Source: JBHENC01 sp046262295 (GTDB lineage: Bacteria; Acidobacteriota; Blastocatellia; Pyrinomonadales; Pyrinomonadaceae). Taken from it: a stretch of 64,000 nucleotides of DNA. Every line of letters starts with the position of its first letter. The stretch's first letter is position 1. A program made the position numbers and the translations under genes. The notes beneath the pieces were generated by a model. It was not told where the DNA came from. It saw nothing but the letters and a program-made list of their open reading frames with translations, and did no database searches. Positions 53,560 through 63,129 of this stretch are shown here, one piece after another. The stretch is from the NCBI GenBank assembly GCA_046262295.1, contig JBHENC010000006.1, positions 186,001-250,000 on the forward strand, written 5' to 3'.

Positions 53560-56500
53560 TTACCGCTGCGGCTCAGCTTGATTCTGCACGGAATCGCCGC
53601 CGGAGGCTAATCCCTGTTGCGAAGTGCCGAAGAGATCGAAGAGATTCGAGAGCTTTGAAGAGATGTTGAAATAGAAACCGCGCCGCGCGCCGAAGACGGA
53701 GCCGCCCTGCGGCTCAACGGCGGACGTGAAATTGTAGCCCACGCCGAGCCGCAAATCGGATGTCGCCCAGACGCCCAGCTCTGCGCCGTAGGACGCGCGC
53801 CGTGTTCCCGATGAAGGCTGCGCGAGCATACGCATCTCGCCCGCGAAATCAATATAGCGTCCCAGTCGTTCCTGCGCGCGTGCCTGAACAAGATAGGTGA
53901 GTGCGGAGGTGTAAGCGAGCGAGTTGTCGCCGTTCGCGCTAAACTTTAAGGCGAAGCGTCCGTATAGTTCCAGATTCTTCGTCGCTTGAAAAAGGCCGTC
54001 GGATGAAAGCGTGTCGGCGCGGTCGCGTGTCGCAAGCGGCGCGCGCGCATCGCCCTCTTGCATGAGCGAACGTCTGGTGTAACTGAACAGAAGCGCCGCG
54101 CGATCCGATTCGAGCGGGCGCAGCGCCAGCGCCGCCGTGCCGTTAAAAGACGCGCTGCCGCGTCCGCCTAAAAGCGACGCACGCGCCCACTGAAGACGCG
54201 CCAGCGCCGTGATGCCTTCCGTGAGTTTGCCCGCCGCGCCAATCGCTATGGACTGGCCGAAGCCGTTGCGGTCGCGCAGTTCGTAACGCGCCGACGAGCG
54301 AAAGTTTTCCAGCGGCTGCCACGAGAAACCGATCGTCGCGTTATTGAAACTCGCGCCTTCACCCGCCAGATGAAAGCCGCGTTCGTAGCCGAGTTCGAGC
54401 GATAAAGTTTTCGAGATGGGCAAACTGTTCTGCAAGCCGATCACGGCGAAGCTGTCCGCGCCGTTGATGCCGTTCTCGATTTGATAACGCCCGTTCAATG
54501 CCGTGTGCTGCCAGAGACGTGTTTCGACGCCGATAGCTGTTTCATGGCGCGCATTCGTTGACGCGAAACCCGTCCCGGCCACGTCCGCTATCGGTTTGAT
54601 GGCGGCAGAAGCGAGGCGCTCGGTGAGAAAGATGCGCGTCAATTGATTGACTTGATACTTCGCGGAGAGCGTCGTCTGGTTGGGATAGGTCGGGTCGGCT
54701 TCGCCTATATTCTGCTCGCGCTTGATGGATAGCTCGAGCTTTTCAAATGGTCTGTATTCCGCTCCGGCGGTGACGAGATTGGAAGATGTTTCCTTCGCGC
54801 TCACGTCGTCGTTGAGCTTGCGGTAATCGTAGCCGAAGAAGGTGCGGAAATTTTCGCGCCACGTTTCGTTCCAGCCGAGGGAAGCCGTGACGCGATTGTT
54901 GCTGACGTTCGCGGTGCGGTTGCGCTCATCTAGTAAGCCTAAGTGCAGCGAACGCGAAGCGCGCGGTTTGAGATCGAGAGAGACGCCGATGCGTTCTGCG
55001 CCGGGCGCGACGGTTGCGCCGAACGGGTTCAGATAATTCGCATCGGAGCGCGAGAAGTTGGCGCGCAAAGTTGCGCCGTAAAAGCCGAGCGGCTGTTCGA
55101 GGTCGGCGCGGAAAGCGTTGCCGTTGTGTTCTTCGCCCGCGCCGTTCTGCGCGAGTACGTTTCCGCCGCTGATGACGCGCCCGCGACTCGTCGCCAACTC
55201 GAATTTCAGATGGCCGCCGCGTGGTAAATCTTTCTCGCCATCAATGCCGCCGAGCATGAACGAGCCAAACTCGCCCTGACGTTGATTGATTGCCGACAAT
55301 CCCAAGCGCAGGCCTAAACGGTCGAAACGCTTGCCCGCGCGTGCCGTGTAAACGGCCGCCGCCATACTGTTCGTGCGATGCTCGTAAGTGACGACGGCCT
55401 GCACGAGATTGAGTTGATAATCGAAAGTAGAGACGGGACGTATAAAGAAGATCGCGCCGTTCGCCGGGTCTAGATTGTAGTCAATGGAGCGGACGAGAGT
55501 TTCGCGCGAAAGAATTATTTCGGGGTTGCGGCGATCACGAACTTCGAGCACGACTGTTTCGGAGCCGGGCAACACATCGCCGTTCGAGAGACGCACAAGC
55601 GAAAGCGTTCCGCCCGGAATCACGTCGCGTGCAAACGTCGTGTCGGGACGCGCGCCCGTCGCCGTGATGAAATCGCCATGCGCGTTTTCGACGTGCAGCT
55701 TAACGCCGGTCAGCTTGCGCGCGTAACCGCTTAAAGAAAGATTGTCCATCCCGGCGTCGAAATCTCCGAACATCGCGTAAGAGCGATTGCGGTCAAGGCG
55801 CGCGTAGAGTTTCGAGTTAGATTGCGCGTCTTCAAAGCGCGTCGAGGAATCACCGAAGATCGGATACGCGCGATCAAGCGGATCGAGTTGGAAAAGACGG
55901 TCGCGCCCCGCCGTGCGATTCAGCGAACGTGCGGAATCGTAAGCGAGCGTGAGCAAGTTTTCGTTGCCGAAGAAAGAGCCGCGATAAAAGAAGGCGAGAC
56001 GGCGGCGCGTGCTGCTGTCGTCGCCGTGCTCGCTGATTTCGGGAGCGGCGCGGCCAAAGGACATTTCCGCGAGGCCGACGAGAATCGCCGGGCGAACTTC
56101 GGGCGTGAAGCGAACTTCGGTGCGCGCCTCCGCGTCGCCCGTCACGGCGTGAAGCCGGGCGGTGTCGGGCGAATTTTCCGCGAAGAGTTGCAACACGGCT
56201 TCGCCGCCGGAAAGCGAAACGATTTGTTGCTTAACATTTTCATTCGCTTGCTCGGGCGAAGCGATAACCGACGGATCATCTTTGCTCAAACCACCTGCGA
56301 CAGCGTTTGCTTTCACGTTGCTGTTGCGTGCGGCGTTCGCATTCGGTGAGGGTTTAAGAAAATGTCCGGCGGAGGTTTCCAGAGCGATCTGACCGTCGGC
56401 TGCCGGATGTCCCCATTGATCGAAGGCGCGCACGCGAACCTGCATCGAATCGCGCCCGCCCGCCTGCAAACTATTTTTGTCCGTAACGATTTCCAAACGC

Positions 56501-59250
56501 TTCGCCGCGCCGCGACCGTAAACAATCTGTTCGACGGTGCGTTCGATTGCGCCTGCGGGATTAACGGCAGAGACTTTGACGCGGTTGGGGCCGGGACGTA
56601 AGTTGATGCCGACGAACCCGAAAGTCGAGATTTCGTTTTTGTGGTCAACGCGGCGCACGCCGATGTTTGAATCGCCGATGCGCTCGCCGTTGACTTCCGC
56701 CGCCACCGTCCATGATTCGTGAACGCGCGCTTCAATCGAGAGCGCGGGCGTCATCACGACATCGTCCGCGCCGGGCGAAACAATCAACACGTCGCCGGGC
56801 GCAACCGGCTTGAGGCTCTCCGTCGAAGCTACTTCGTAAGTGCCGGACGCGAGTTGCCCGTTGGCCGCTTTCGGAAGTTGATCGCCGAGCCGTGCGGTCG
56901 TCGTAAGGTCTGTGGCGGGCGTCTGCGGCGCGCTGGATTTTTCCTGTGTCGCTTCATCCGCGAGAGATGTTTTGTAGGCGAAAGTGCGCGCGGAATCTTT
57001 GCGCTGGTTGGACGGAACGAGGGCGAAGTTCTGGCGCAGGAGCGCGCCTCCGCCGAGCGGTGTGCGCAAGAGCCGCGTCCAACTGCGCCCGTCGCGGTGG
57101 TTCTCGTCGGCGAGCGCGAGTCCCTGCGGAATCGTGATCGGATCAATCGAAAGCACTATTGAGCCTTCGCCGGTTGAAGGAATATTGTACTGCCCTGCGG
57201 AATCCGTAATCACGGATTGGCCGTTGTTGAGATAAACGCGCGTGCCCGCGACGGGGCTATCGCCCGCGTCGAACTGCCCGTTGTTGTTCGCGTCCTCGAA
57301 GACGCGCCCGATGATGATCTGGCGCGTGGAGAAGACGCCGCGCCCGACATTGACGGAGGCGTGCGCCGTTGCCGTCGTGATCTGTTCGCCGCTCGGAAAC
57401 GTGGCGGAAGCAATCGCGGAATTGATTTGTTCGCCGTCGCGCGCGTTTGCGCCGACGCGGATTCGGTAAGAGATGGTGGCGCGTTCGCTGCCGCCCAAGT
57501 CGCCCACGTTGAAAGCGAGCGTGCTGCCGGTGGCTTCCGGCTCGATGTTACGGCGCGTTTTGTCGGAAGACGTTTCGATGCGCGCGGTGTTTTCGGCGTA
57601 GTGAAAAGATGGCGGCAATTGATCGCTGACGCGCACGCCTTGAACCGGCGCGGCGCTCGCGTTGTGAACCTCTACGCGATAGGAAACGATGTCGCCGATC
57701 TCCGCGCGCTGCTTGTCGGCGGTCTTCGTGATTTCGAGCGCGGAGTTCTCGAACATAGGAATGTTGAGCGCAACGCTTGCGATGTGGGCGAGTTCGACGC
57801 TTTCCGTCGTCGTCTCGAAACTTCCGCCGCGCGCGAGCGGTTGATTGTCCAGCGCGCGCACCGTCGCTTCAAATAATCCACTTGTCGCAGACGTTGGCCG
57901 CAAAGAGATTTCAAGAAGGCGCTGGCGATAGCTCGGCGCATTGACGGCGATCATGTAGCGCGCCGGTTGCGCAGTAGTGCCGAGTTGTTCGGGTGTGAGC
58001 GCGAAGGCGAAGCGTCCCTGCGCGTCCGTCGAAAACGGATTGTCGTTGGCTTCGTTGGGGACAAAGCCCGCGCCCTGCGGAAGCGTGAGCGTTGACCCGT
58101 CTGTTTGATCTGTAAGCAGCGAGACGTGCGCGCCGCCGATGCGCGTCGCACCTTGGCTGTGGCCTGCGTAGACTGTGCCGAATGGATCAACGATGGCAAT
58201 GGCTTCCGAAGTATTGACGGGCGCAAAGTTGTCGCCGGAGATGACGGCGGCGTTGACGATGCCCGTGCCGGAGGCGAGGCTGCCGATCACTCTGGCTTTG
58301 AAAGAGACTTGAACGAGTTCGTCAATGGCGACTTCGTTCAAGCGCACTTCGATGCGTGTGGCCGAAGCAACTCCTTCGTCTGCGTCGTCCGCATCCGTCA
58401 GCGTGCGCGTTCCGAGGCGCAGAGAGTTGGCGACGTATTCGAGGTTGGCGGGCAGTTCGTCAATGAGGCGAACGCGGCGTGCGGCGATGCCGCCGCGATT
58501 GCGAAACGCGATGGAGTAAGTGAGTGCTTGTCCGGCGGAAGCGGCAGCACGGTCTTTGTTTTCGACGAGCTTGACGGGCGGAAGCTGCGCGTTGTCGGGC
58601 GCGGTCAGGCGTGCGCCTTCGCCGACGGCGTTGATGATCGTGCCGTCGTTCTGCGCCATCTGCCCGCCGGTTACGGTGACGACATTCGAGCGCGCCGTGA
58701 GATGAAGCGCGAGCGTGCTTTGCGGCGCGATGTTTTTAGTGTCGAAGACGGCGAGCACGCCCGTACACTTGCCGGGAGCAAGGCGTGGACTCATGGTTTC
58801 GTTGAGGCGCGCGGGAGCGTCTGCGTCTGTCAGCGTGCCGGAGGCGTCCGTGTCGAAATGAAGGCTGACGAGTTCGGCGGGTGCGTTAGCGTCTGCGGCG
58901 GCGATGGTGTAGAGGTCGGGCGTGTTGCCCGTGTTGCAGATTTGGAAGAGACGTGTGACGCGCTCGAAGGGCGCGACGGTGGCGGAGGGCGCGGTATCGT
59001 CTGGTGTGACGACGAGTGCGGCGACGGGAAGCACCAGCACGGAGATGGTCGGCGAAACGGTGGCGAAGCCCGTGCCCGTTTCGTCTTCGTAGGTCGCTTC
59101 GGCGCGATTGGTGATGAGCGTGCCTGCCGCCGTCGAAGTTGAACCGCCGTCTGCAAACGCCAGAGCGTGTGCCACCATCGCGCAGGCAAAAAGAAGCGCG
59201 AGCAGGACGGCACAGGCAAAGTTTTTAGGATGAAATTTAAGAAGCGGCAT
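53560..59250 (-). CDS. Giant surface protein: DUF11, SdrD-like B, Ig-like domains and C-terminal beta-barrel
   Basis: 1896 residues. After a signal peptide (AVLLALLFACAMVAHALAFA) come DUF11-type domains (SYRVEVHNASAAPVQGVRVS, YSIAFRNRGGIAARRVRLID), a Cna/SdrD B-like domain with calcium-type loop FEDANNNGQFDAGDSPVAG, an invasin-like domain (RVRAFDQWGHPAADGQIALE), and a long C-terminal half of alternating strands (about 1120-1870) that reads like an outer-membrane barrel, e.g. GLRLGLSAINQRQGEFGSF. It is likely an adhesin or surface-display assembly. Preceded by a sigma-54-like promoter, hairpin and 46-bp element; the leader of its operon. Confidence 0.82.
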   Translation of the reverse strand: MPLLKFHPKNFACAVLLALLFACAMVAHALAFADGGSTSTAAGTLITNRAEATYEDETGTGFATVSPTISVLVLPVAALVVTPDDTAPSATVAPFERVTRLFQICNTGNTPDLYTIAAADANAPAELVSLHFDTDASGTLTDADAPARLNETMSPRLAPGKCTGVLAVFDTKNIAPQSTLALHLTARSNVVTVTGGQMAQNDGTIINAVGEGARLTAPDNAQLPPVKLVENKDRAAASAGQALTYSIAFRNRGGIAARRVRLIDELPANLEYVANSLRLGTRTLTDADDADEGVASATRIEVRLNEVAIDELVQVSFKARVIGSLASGTGIVNAAVISGDNFAPVNTSEAIAIVDPFGTVYAGHSQGATRIGGAHVSLLTDQTDGSTLTLPQGAGFVPNEANDNPFSTDAQGRFAFALTPEQLGTTAQPARYMIAVNAPSYRQRLLEISLRPTSATSGLFEATVRALDNQPLARGGSFETTTESVELAHIASVALNIPMFENSALEITKTADKQRAEIGDIVSYRVEVHNASAAPVQGVRVSDQLPPSFHYAENTARIETSSDKTRRNIEPEATGSTLAFNVGDLGGSERATISYRIRVGANARDGEQINSAIASATFPSGEQITTATAHASVNVGRGVFSTRQIIIGRVFEDANNNGQFDAGDSPVAGTRVYLNNGQSVITDSAGQYNIPSTGEGSIVLSIDPITIPQGLALADENHRDGRSWTRLLRTPLGGGALLRQNFALVPSNQRKDSARTFAYKTSLADEATQEKSSAPQTPATDLTTTARLGDQLPKAANGQLASGTYEVASTESLKPVAPGDVLIVSPGADDVVMTPALSIEARVHESWTVAAEVNGERIGDSNIGVRRVDHKNEISTFGFVGINLRPGPNRVKVSAVNPAGAIERTVEQIVYGRGAAKRLEIVTDKNSLQAGGRDSMQVRVRAFDQWGHPAADGQIALETSAGHFLKPSPNANAARNSNVKANAVAGGLSKDDPSVIASPEQANENVKQQIVSLSGGEAVLQLFAENSPDTARLHAVTGDAEARTEVRFTPEVRPAILVGLAEMSFGRAAPEISEHGDDSSTRRRLAFFYRGSFFGNENLLTLAYDSARSLNRTAGRDRLFQLDPLDRAYPIFGDSSTRFEDAQSNSKLYARLDRNRSYAMFGDFDAGMDNLSLSGYARKLTGVKLHVENAHGDFITATGARPDTTFARDVIPGGTLSLVRLSNGDVLPGSETVVLEVRDRRNPEIILSRETLVRSIDYNLDPANGAIFFIRPVSTFDYQLNLVQAVVTYEHRTNSMAAAVYTARAGKRFDRLGLRLGLSAINQRQGEFGSFMLGGIDGEKDLPRGGHLKFELATSRGRVISGGNVLAQNGAGEEHNGNAFRADLEQPLGFYGATLRANFSRSDANYLNPFGATVAPGAERIGVSLDLKPRASRSLHLGLLDERNRTANVSNNRVTASLGWNETWRENFRTFFGYDYRKLNDDVSAKETSSNLVTAGAEYRPFEKLELSIKREQNIGEADPTYPNQTTLSAKYQVNQLTRIFLTERLASAAIKPIADVAGTGFASTNARHETAIGVETRLWQHTALNGRYQIENGINGADSFAVIGLQNSLPISKTLSLELGYERGFHLAGEGASFNNATIGFSWQPLENFRSSARYELRDRNGFGQSIAIGAAGKLTEGITALARLQWARASLLGGRGSASFNGTAALALRPLESDRAALLFSYTRRSLMQEGDARAPLATRDRADTLSSDGLFQATKNLELYGRFALKFSANGDNSLAYTSALTYLVQARAQERLGRYIDFAGEMRMLAQPSSGTRRASYGAELGVWATSDLRLGVGYNFTSAVEPQGGSVFGARRGFYFNISSKLSNLFDLFGTSQQGLASGGDSVQNQAEPQR

Positions 59251-59327
59251 CAGCGCGGCAAGCTGTTCGATACGGTGTTTTCAAGGGCACGACGGGCAAA
59301 GATGCACGCCGTTCGGGATTGGAATAA

Positions 59328-59342
59328 ACAACTATCGTGCCG
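59328..59342 (-). promoter_or_regulatory. Sigma-54-like promoter of the giant surface protein operon
   Basis: On the minus strand CGGCACGATAGTTGT followed by TT. GGCACG, the 10-bp spacing and TTG match the -24/-12 consensus; the -12 reads GT instead of GC. Start expected near 59316, 66 nt ahead of the start codon. A matching element exists at 63014. Confidence 0.6.
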
Positions 59343-59349
59343 CGCTCCA

Positions 59350-59413
59350 AAGCCCCTGCGCAGACAGGTTAACTGGTCTTTACAAAGCAGTTAGCCTGTC
59401 TCCGCAGGGGCTT
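59350..59413. repeat. Long hairpin upstream of the giant gene promoter
   Basis: AAGCCCCTGCG pairs with CGCAGGGGCTT, and inside AGACAGGTTAACTG pairs with CAGTTAGCCTGTCT except for one base, around a 12-nt loop. It lies between the 46-bp element and the -24 box and could be a terminator for the gene ending at 59636 or a DNA bend/spacer. Confidence 0.65.
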
Positions 59414-59447
59414 CGAGATTGATGGATAAACTTCCCGTTGCGAGCGA

Positions 59448-59493
59448 TGACAGGCCGGACTGAAGTTTTGTCAGTCGCCTGACAGTTTGTCAG
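59448..59493. promoter_or_regulatory. 46-bp triple TGACA/TGTCA element (copy B)
   Basis: Three sites in order: TGACA, then the palindrome-like TGAAGTTTTGTCA, then TGACAGTTTGTCAG, joined by GGCCGGAC and GTCGCC. Same order and spacing as copy A at 63130-63175. It ends 106 bp upstream of the -24 box at 59342, a usual distance for a sigma-54 activator site. Confidence 0.7.
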
Positions 59494-59635
59494 TGAGCGA
59501 GTTTGAAAAGTTTTGCAGAGAGGTAAGGCAAATAAAGCTTCGGGCGGGGCACAAAGCGGCACGGCGCTTCGCAAAAGTTTTTGAGGCTTTCGGGAATCGC
59601 CGCGCCGTTTCAAAGAAGCGCGAGGAGCAGTCGCG

Positions 59636-61777
59636 CTACCTTATTCTGCGCCGGAAGGTGAAGGTGCCGGATTGCCCTGCGGCGAGCGTGCCCACCGTAT
59701 CTGTGAGCGACGTTGATCCGGCGGCGTCGCCTGTGATGGTCGCGCCGGGACGCGCGTCCGAAGCAGAGCCGACGACTTGATCCGTCGTCGTGCCCCAGTT
59801 GTTCGGCGCGGCAGTGCCGTTCTCCGTGATGACGATGCTGGAGGCCGTCAACTGCACGTTGTTCGTGCCGCCCGATGAAGACACATTCGAGTAGTTGATC
59901 GTATAAGTGATGACCGCGCCGGGAACCGGATCGGTCGCGCTGCCGACGCCCGTCGTGTTCGAGATGGTCGCCGTTTTGTCCATACGCAGGAAGCCCGTAT
60001 AGATGCGGTCAATGGTTTCGTTATAGTTCGCGGGAGTATTCGTAGATGTCGCGCGAACGACGGTGTCGAAGCCCTGCAATACGGAAAGAGCGGCGGGCGC
60101 GGTGATCTTCACCAGCACATCCCGTGTGGTATTGAAGGGAACGAGCAGGCTGACCGTGCCGTTGCCGGGTACAACTGTGGTGTAGGTCGAGCCGTTGTCA
60201 ACGCTGATCTGAACGGTGAAGTTAGCGGGGACGGTGGGCACGGTCAGCGCATAGGTGTCGTCGGCGTTGCCCGTGTTGCGTATGGTGTTGGTATAGGTGA
60301 TGGTGCTGGCGGCGAGCGACGTTCCGCCGGGCGCAACGCCTGCGATGGCTGCCGGAGCAACATTCTTGTTCGTATAGTCGTCGTTGGTCGTCGTGTTGCT
60401 GGCGGTCGGCTGACCTTGCGGGCCGAGCGCGACGTTGCCCTGCGTTTGTAGCGTGGTGTACTGAATGATGCCGTTGCCGTCAACCGAGCCGGGTTGCGCG
60501 CCTTCGTCGAAATTGGCGTTGCCGTCGCCGGAATTGAGCGTCGCATCGCCGGATTGATCCGTGATGTTCGCGCCGATGGAATTTTTGGCGAACACGTCGG
60601 CGATTTCCGCAATCGGGCTGGTGGCATTGCCGGTCGTGATGGTGACGATAAAACTCTGGGGTGCGGTTGACGCGCCGACGGCAAGCGTCGCGCCTGTGTT
60701 AAAGGCGATGCGCTTGAGTTGCGTAAGGTCTGCGGGCGCGGTGGTCGTCCACGTCGCGGTGGTGATGGCCGAAGTCGGATTGGTGGTTGTGCCGCCGAGC
60801 GGACTGGTCGTGGTTAGGTCGGAGGTTGAAAAGAGCGTTCCGGCGGGGAAGGTCTGACCGGCCTTCAAGGTTGTGCCGACGGGAATCGGCGCGACGATGA
60901 AGATGCCTGTGCTGGCTCCCGACGGGCCGTTCGGAATAGTCTGGGCGGCGGCATCACGCGCGCCGTTATTGGTCGCACGTAGCGAGTAAGTGATATCGGA
61001 GCCGAGCGCGACGGGGCCGGACGGGGCGGTGAGCGCGAGAAGAATCTGCGCATCGTTGTCAACGGTGGCCGAGATATCGCCGCGTGCTTCACGCAAGCCG
61101 TTGACGGAGGTGGTGGAAACCGTGCGCACTTCACGGGCGGAGGGCGGCGTGCCGTTTGGAATAGCGACGTTGTCATAGGTCGTATCGCCCGCGCCGTTGG
61201 CCGGAGCATCGCCGAGCGTGACCGTGATCGTATTGCTGCTCTGCGCCGCTGTGTTGATGTTGACTTGAACGAGCACGACGAGCGATTGCGTTGCGGAGTT
61301 TGGCGTGAGCGTCGCGGAAATTACGTCCGCTCCATTGTTCTTAATGTCGGTGTCGGAGGCGTCAATCTGGCCGTTACCGTTAAGATCAATCGCCATCGCA
61401 GAGATCGTCGCGGGGCCTGTCACCGCCGCGCTTGCACCGTTTGCGAGAAAGCGCACCTGATCGGCGAAGTTGCCCGTGTTGGTGACGTTGAAAGAAAAGA
61501 CGGCAGTTGTTTGACCGGCGACAACAGTCGGGCGCGTGCCCGCATCGGGCGTAATCGCAAGGCCGGAGACGTTGGCGACCGTGACGGTAACGGTGTTTGA
61601 AACGGTATTGAAATTATTGCCGCTGCCGTCCGAATAGGTGGCGCTGGCCTGATTCTGAATAGCCGTGCCGCCGGGCGTTTGCGCGAGCGCCTGCAAGCCA
61701 CACGCACAGGTAATTGCTAAACCTGCGAGCAGCGCGACAAGCGTGCGCGGGACGGCTTCTGTAAATGTGCGTTTCAT
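59636..61777 (-). CDS. Secreted DUF11-repeat protein
   Basis: Protein of 713 residues with a signal peptide (RTLVALLAGLAITCACGLQA) and several DUF11/Ig-like domains: QNQASATYSDGSGNNFNTVS, VTNTGNFADQVRFLANGA, YTINYSNVSSSGGTNNVQLT, and a last domain ending GQSGTFTFRRRIR. Probably cell-surface or secreted. Shine-Dalgarno TAGGAGC lies upstream of ATG 61775-61777. It follows the 184-residue protein gene on the same strand with a 153-bp gap, and likely shares its promoter near 63014. Confidence 0.82.
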   Translation of the reverse strand: MKRTFTEAVPRTLVALLAGLAITCACGLQALAQTPGGTAIQNQASATYSDGSGNNFNTVSNTVTVTVANVSGLAITPDAGTRPTVVAGQTTAVFSFNVTNTGNFADQVRFLANGASAAVTGPATISAMAIDLNGNGQIDASDTDIKNNGADVISATLTPNSATQSLVVLVQVNINTAAQSSNTITVTLGDAPANGAGDTTYDNVAIPNGTPPSAREVRTVSTTSVNGLREARGDISATVDNDAQILLALTAPSGPVALGSDITYSLRATNNGARDAAAQTIPNGPSGASTGIFIVAPIPVGTTLKAGQTFPAGTLFSTSDLTTTSPLGGTTTNPTSAITTATWTTTAPADLTQLKRIAFNTGATLAVGASTAPQSFIVTITTGNATSPIAEIADVFAKNSIGANITDQSGDATLNSGDGNANFDEGAQPGSVDGNGIIQYTTLQTQGNVALGPQGQPTASNTTTNDDYTNKNVAPAAIAGVAPGGTSLAASTITYTNTIRNTGNADDTYALTVPTVPANFTVQISVDNGSTYTTVVPGNGTVSLLVPFNTTRDVLVKITAPAALSVLQGFDTVVRATSTNTPANYNETIDRIYTGFLRMDKTATISNTTGVGSATDPVPGAVITYTINYSNVSSSGGTNNVQLTASSIVITENGTAAPNNWGTTTDQVVGSASDARPGATITGDAAGSTSLTDTVGTLAAGQSGTFTFRRRIR

Positions 61778-61930
61778 CGTAGCTCCTAAATTTTTATAGG
61801 TTGGACGGGCTTTGCTGCCGTTACCGCTGCGAGCAGGCAAATGCGCCGTAGGGAATGATGCGGGCAGTGGAGCGTAGATGAGTCGTGTGATCTACTTGAA
61901 CTCCGAAGCTGCCGCAGGGGAGATGCGTCG

Positions 61931-62485
61931 TTACCTCACGCGCACTTTGTAAGAAGCATTGAGCTTGCCGCCCGCCGCGAGGCCGTCCGCCCATTCATAG
62001 CGAACCTGCGTGTACGCGGAAACGGGCGCAGGCACGCGCTTCGTCGTTCCGTCCGCTTGCTTCTCTTCGATCAACGGCTGCGCTTCAAACGTCTTGCCGC
62101 CGTCAATGCTGTACGTGACTTCCGCCGCGTGTTCCGTCTCGGCGCTGCCTGCGATAAACACAGTGCCGCGCGGAATCTGCCCGACGGCTTTGTAGTCGCG
62201 TGCCGCGCCGTCGCCATCGTTCTGCGAAATGATCGTCCAGCTCAAAGTCTCGCCCGGATTAACGGCGGAAACTTTCTCTAAGGGAAAGCCTGTGTGATCG
62301 CGTTCGACCACGCCTGCGAGCGCGACTTTGATAAGCGGGCGCGCGGTGGTGGTGGTGGCGGCGTTTAAGGCGAAGGCGCGCGTTAGTTGTTTCGGCGCGA
62401 AGGCCGCCGCCGCGACGCTCGCCGCGATAAGCAGGCACGACACCGCGACGGTGGCGCGGACGCGATTTTTAACTGCTGGCTTCAT
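61931..62485 (-). CDS. Small secreted DUF11-type protein
   Basis: Protein of 184 residues with a signal peptide (RATVAVSCLLIAASVAAAAF) and one DUF11-like domain with LSWTIISQNDGDGAARDYKA and a C-terminal KLNASYKVRVR. It appears to be a smaller partner of the larger DUF11 proteins. AAGGAGA precedes ATG 62485. It is between the receiver protein and the 713-residue protein, all on the minus strand, so probably one transcript. Confidence 0.78.
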   Translation of the reverse strand: MKPAVKNRVRATVAVSCLLIAASVAAAAFAPKQLTRAFALNAATTTTARPLIKVALAGVVERDHTGFPLEKVSAVNPGETLSWTIISQNDGDGAARDYKAVGQIPRGTVFIAGSAETEHAAEVTYSIDGGKTFEAQPLIEEKQADGTTKRVPAPVSAYTQVRYEWADGLAAGGKLNASYKVRVR

Positions 62486-62558
62486 GCTGGTTGTCTCCTT
62501 GCAAAAGATGAATGAAAAATTCCGTTGAGTAATGTGTCGGATGTAGTGTCTTGCCGGG

Positions 62559-62939
62559 TCAGGCGTGCAGCGCCGGAAGCTCTTGCTGGCGGAGCGCGTG
62601 GCCGACGGCCTCTATGAAATCTTTGACGACGACGGGACGCGGCAACACAGCGGCGACGCGCGCCCGCGCCATTTCGCGCAAGACGGCGGCGGGGCTTTCA
62701 TGAATGGCGATCAAGGCGACGTGCGGCGCGACTTCGCGCATCGCTTCGATAGCGCCGTTGCGCCCGAAGCCCGGCAGTTCCAGACCGAACGCGACGAGAT
62801 CGAAACGTCCGCCGGAAGCTTCGCGCAACACGTCCATCGTGTGGCGGCACGTTTCCGCTTCGTGTCCGGCGGCGCGCAGTGCGTTGAGCAGCTTTCGCGT
62901 CAACTCGCGGTCGTCATCGCAAACCATAATTCTCGCCAT
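62559..62939 (-). CDS. Receiver-domain protein lacking the phosphoacceptor Asp
   Basis: Single receiver domain of 126 residues: MARIMVCDDDRELTRKLLNA keeps the acidic pocket (three Asp), but DLVAFGLELPG has Gly52 at the phosphorylation position, and the conserved Lys motif reads VLPRPVV (Arg). It is therefore an unphosphorylatable pseudo-receiver that might bind a partner protein constitutively, or compete with other receivers. First gene of the first DUF11 transcription unit, with a sigma-54-like promoter and 46-bp element in front. Confidence 0.82.
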   Translation of the reverse strand: MARIMVCDDDRELTRKLLNALRAAGHEAETCRHTMDVLREASGGRFDLVAFGLELPGFGRNGAIEAMREVAPHVALIAIHESPAAVLREMARARVAAVLPRPVVVKDFIEAVGHALRQQELPALHA

Positions 62940-63013
62940 ATCGGGAACTTCCTTTTCCTTGTTCGCTGCGTCTTAACGGCGCAATAGTTTTACGCCGCCG
63001 GACAAAGCCTAAA

Positions 63014-63028
63014 ACAAACGGCGTACCG
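63014..63028 (-). promoter_or_regulatory. Sigma-54-like promoter of the receiver-DUF11 unit
   Basis: On the minus strand CGGTACGCCGTTTGT followed by TT. It matches the 59328 promoter as CGG(C/T)ACG-N4-TTGTTT and lies 102 bp from element A. Its predicted start is about 63 nt before the start codon at 62939. The -12 reads GT instead of GC, so alone it would be weak; the shared geometry supports it. Confidence 0.55.
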
Positions 63029-63129
63029 CAGGCGTGATGCGCTGCCAGCACGCTCCGCAAGATGTTGTAAGCACACGTGTTGAAGAAGTATTGGAGAAAA
63101 GTTAAGGAGACGGGCGGGGAAATCCGTAA

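Noticed and set aside
51790..62485. Shared C-terminal VRIR/RRIR/VRVR as a sorting signal in three DUF11 proteins
   Set aside because: DUF11 domains usually end in a basic/aliphatic last strand, so this is likely just the end of the domain.
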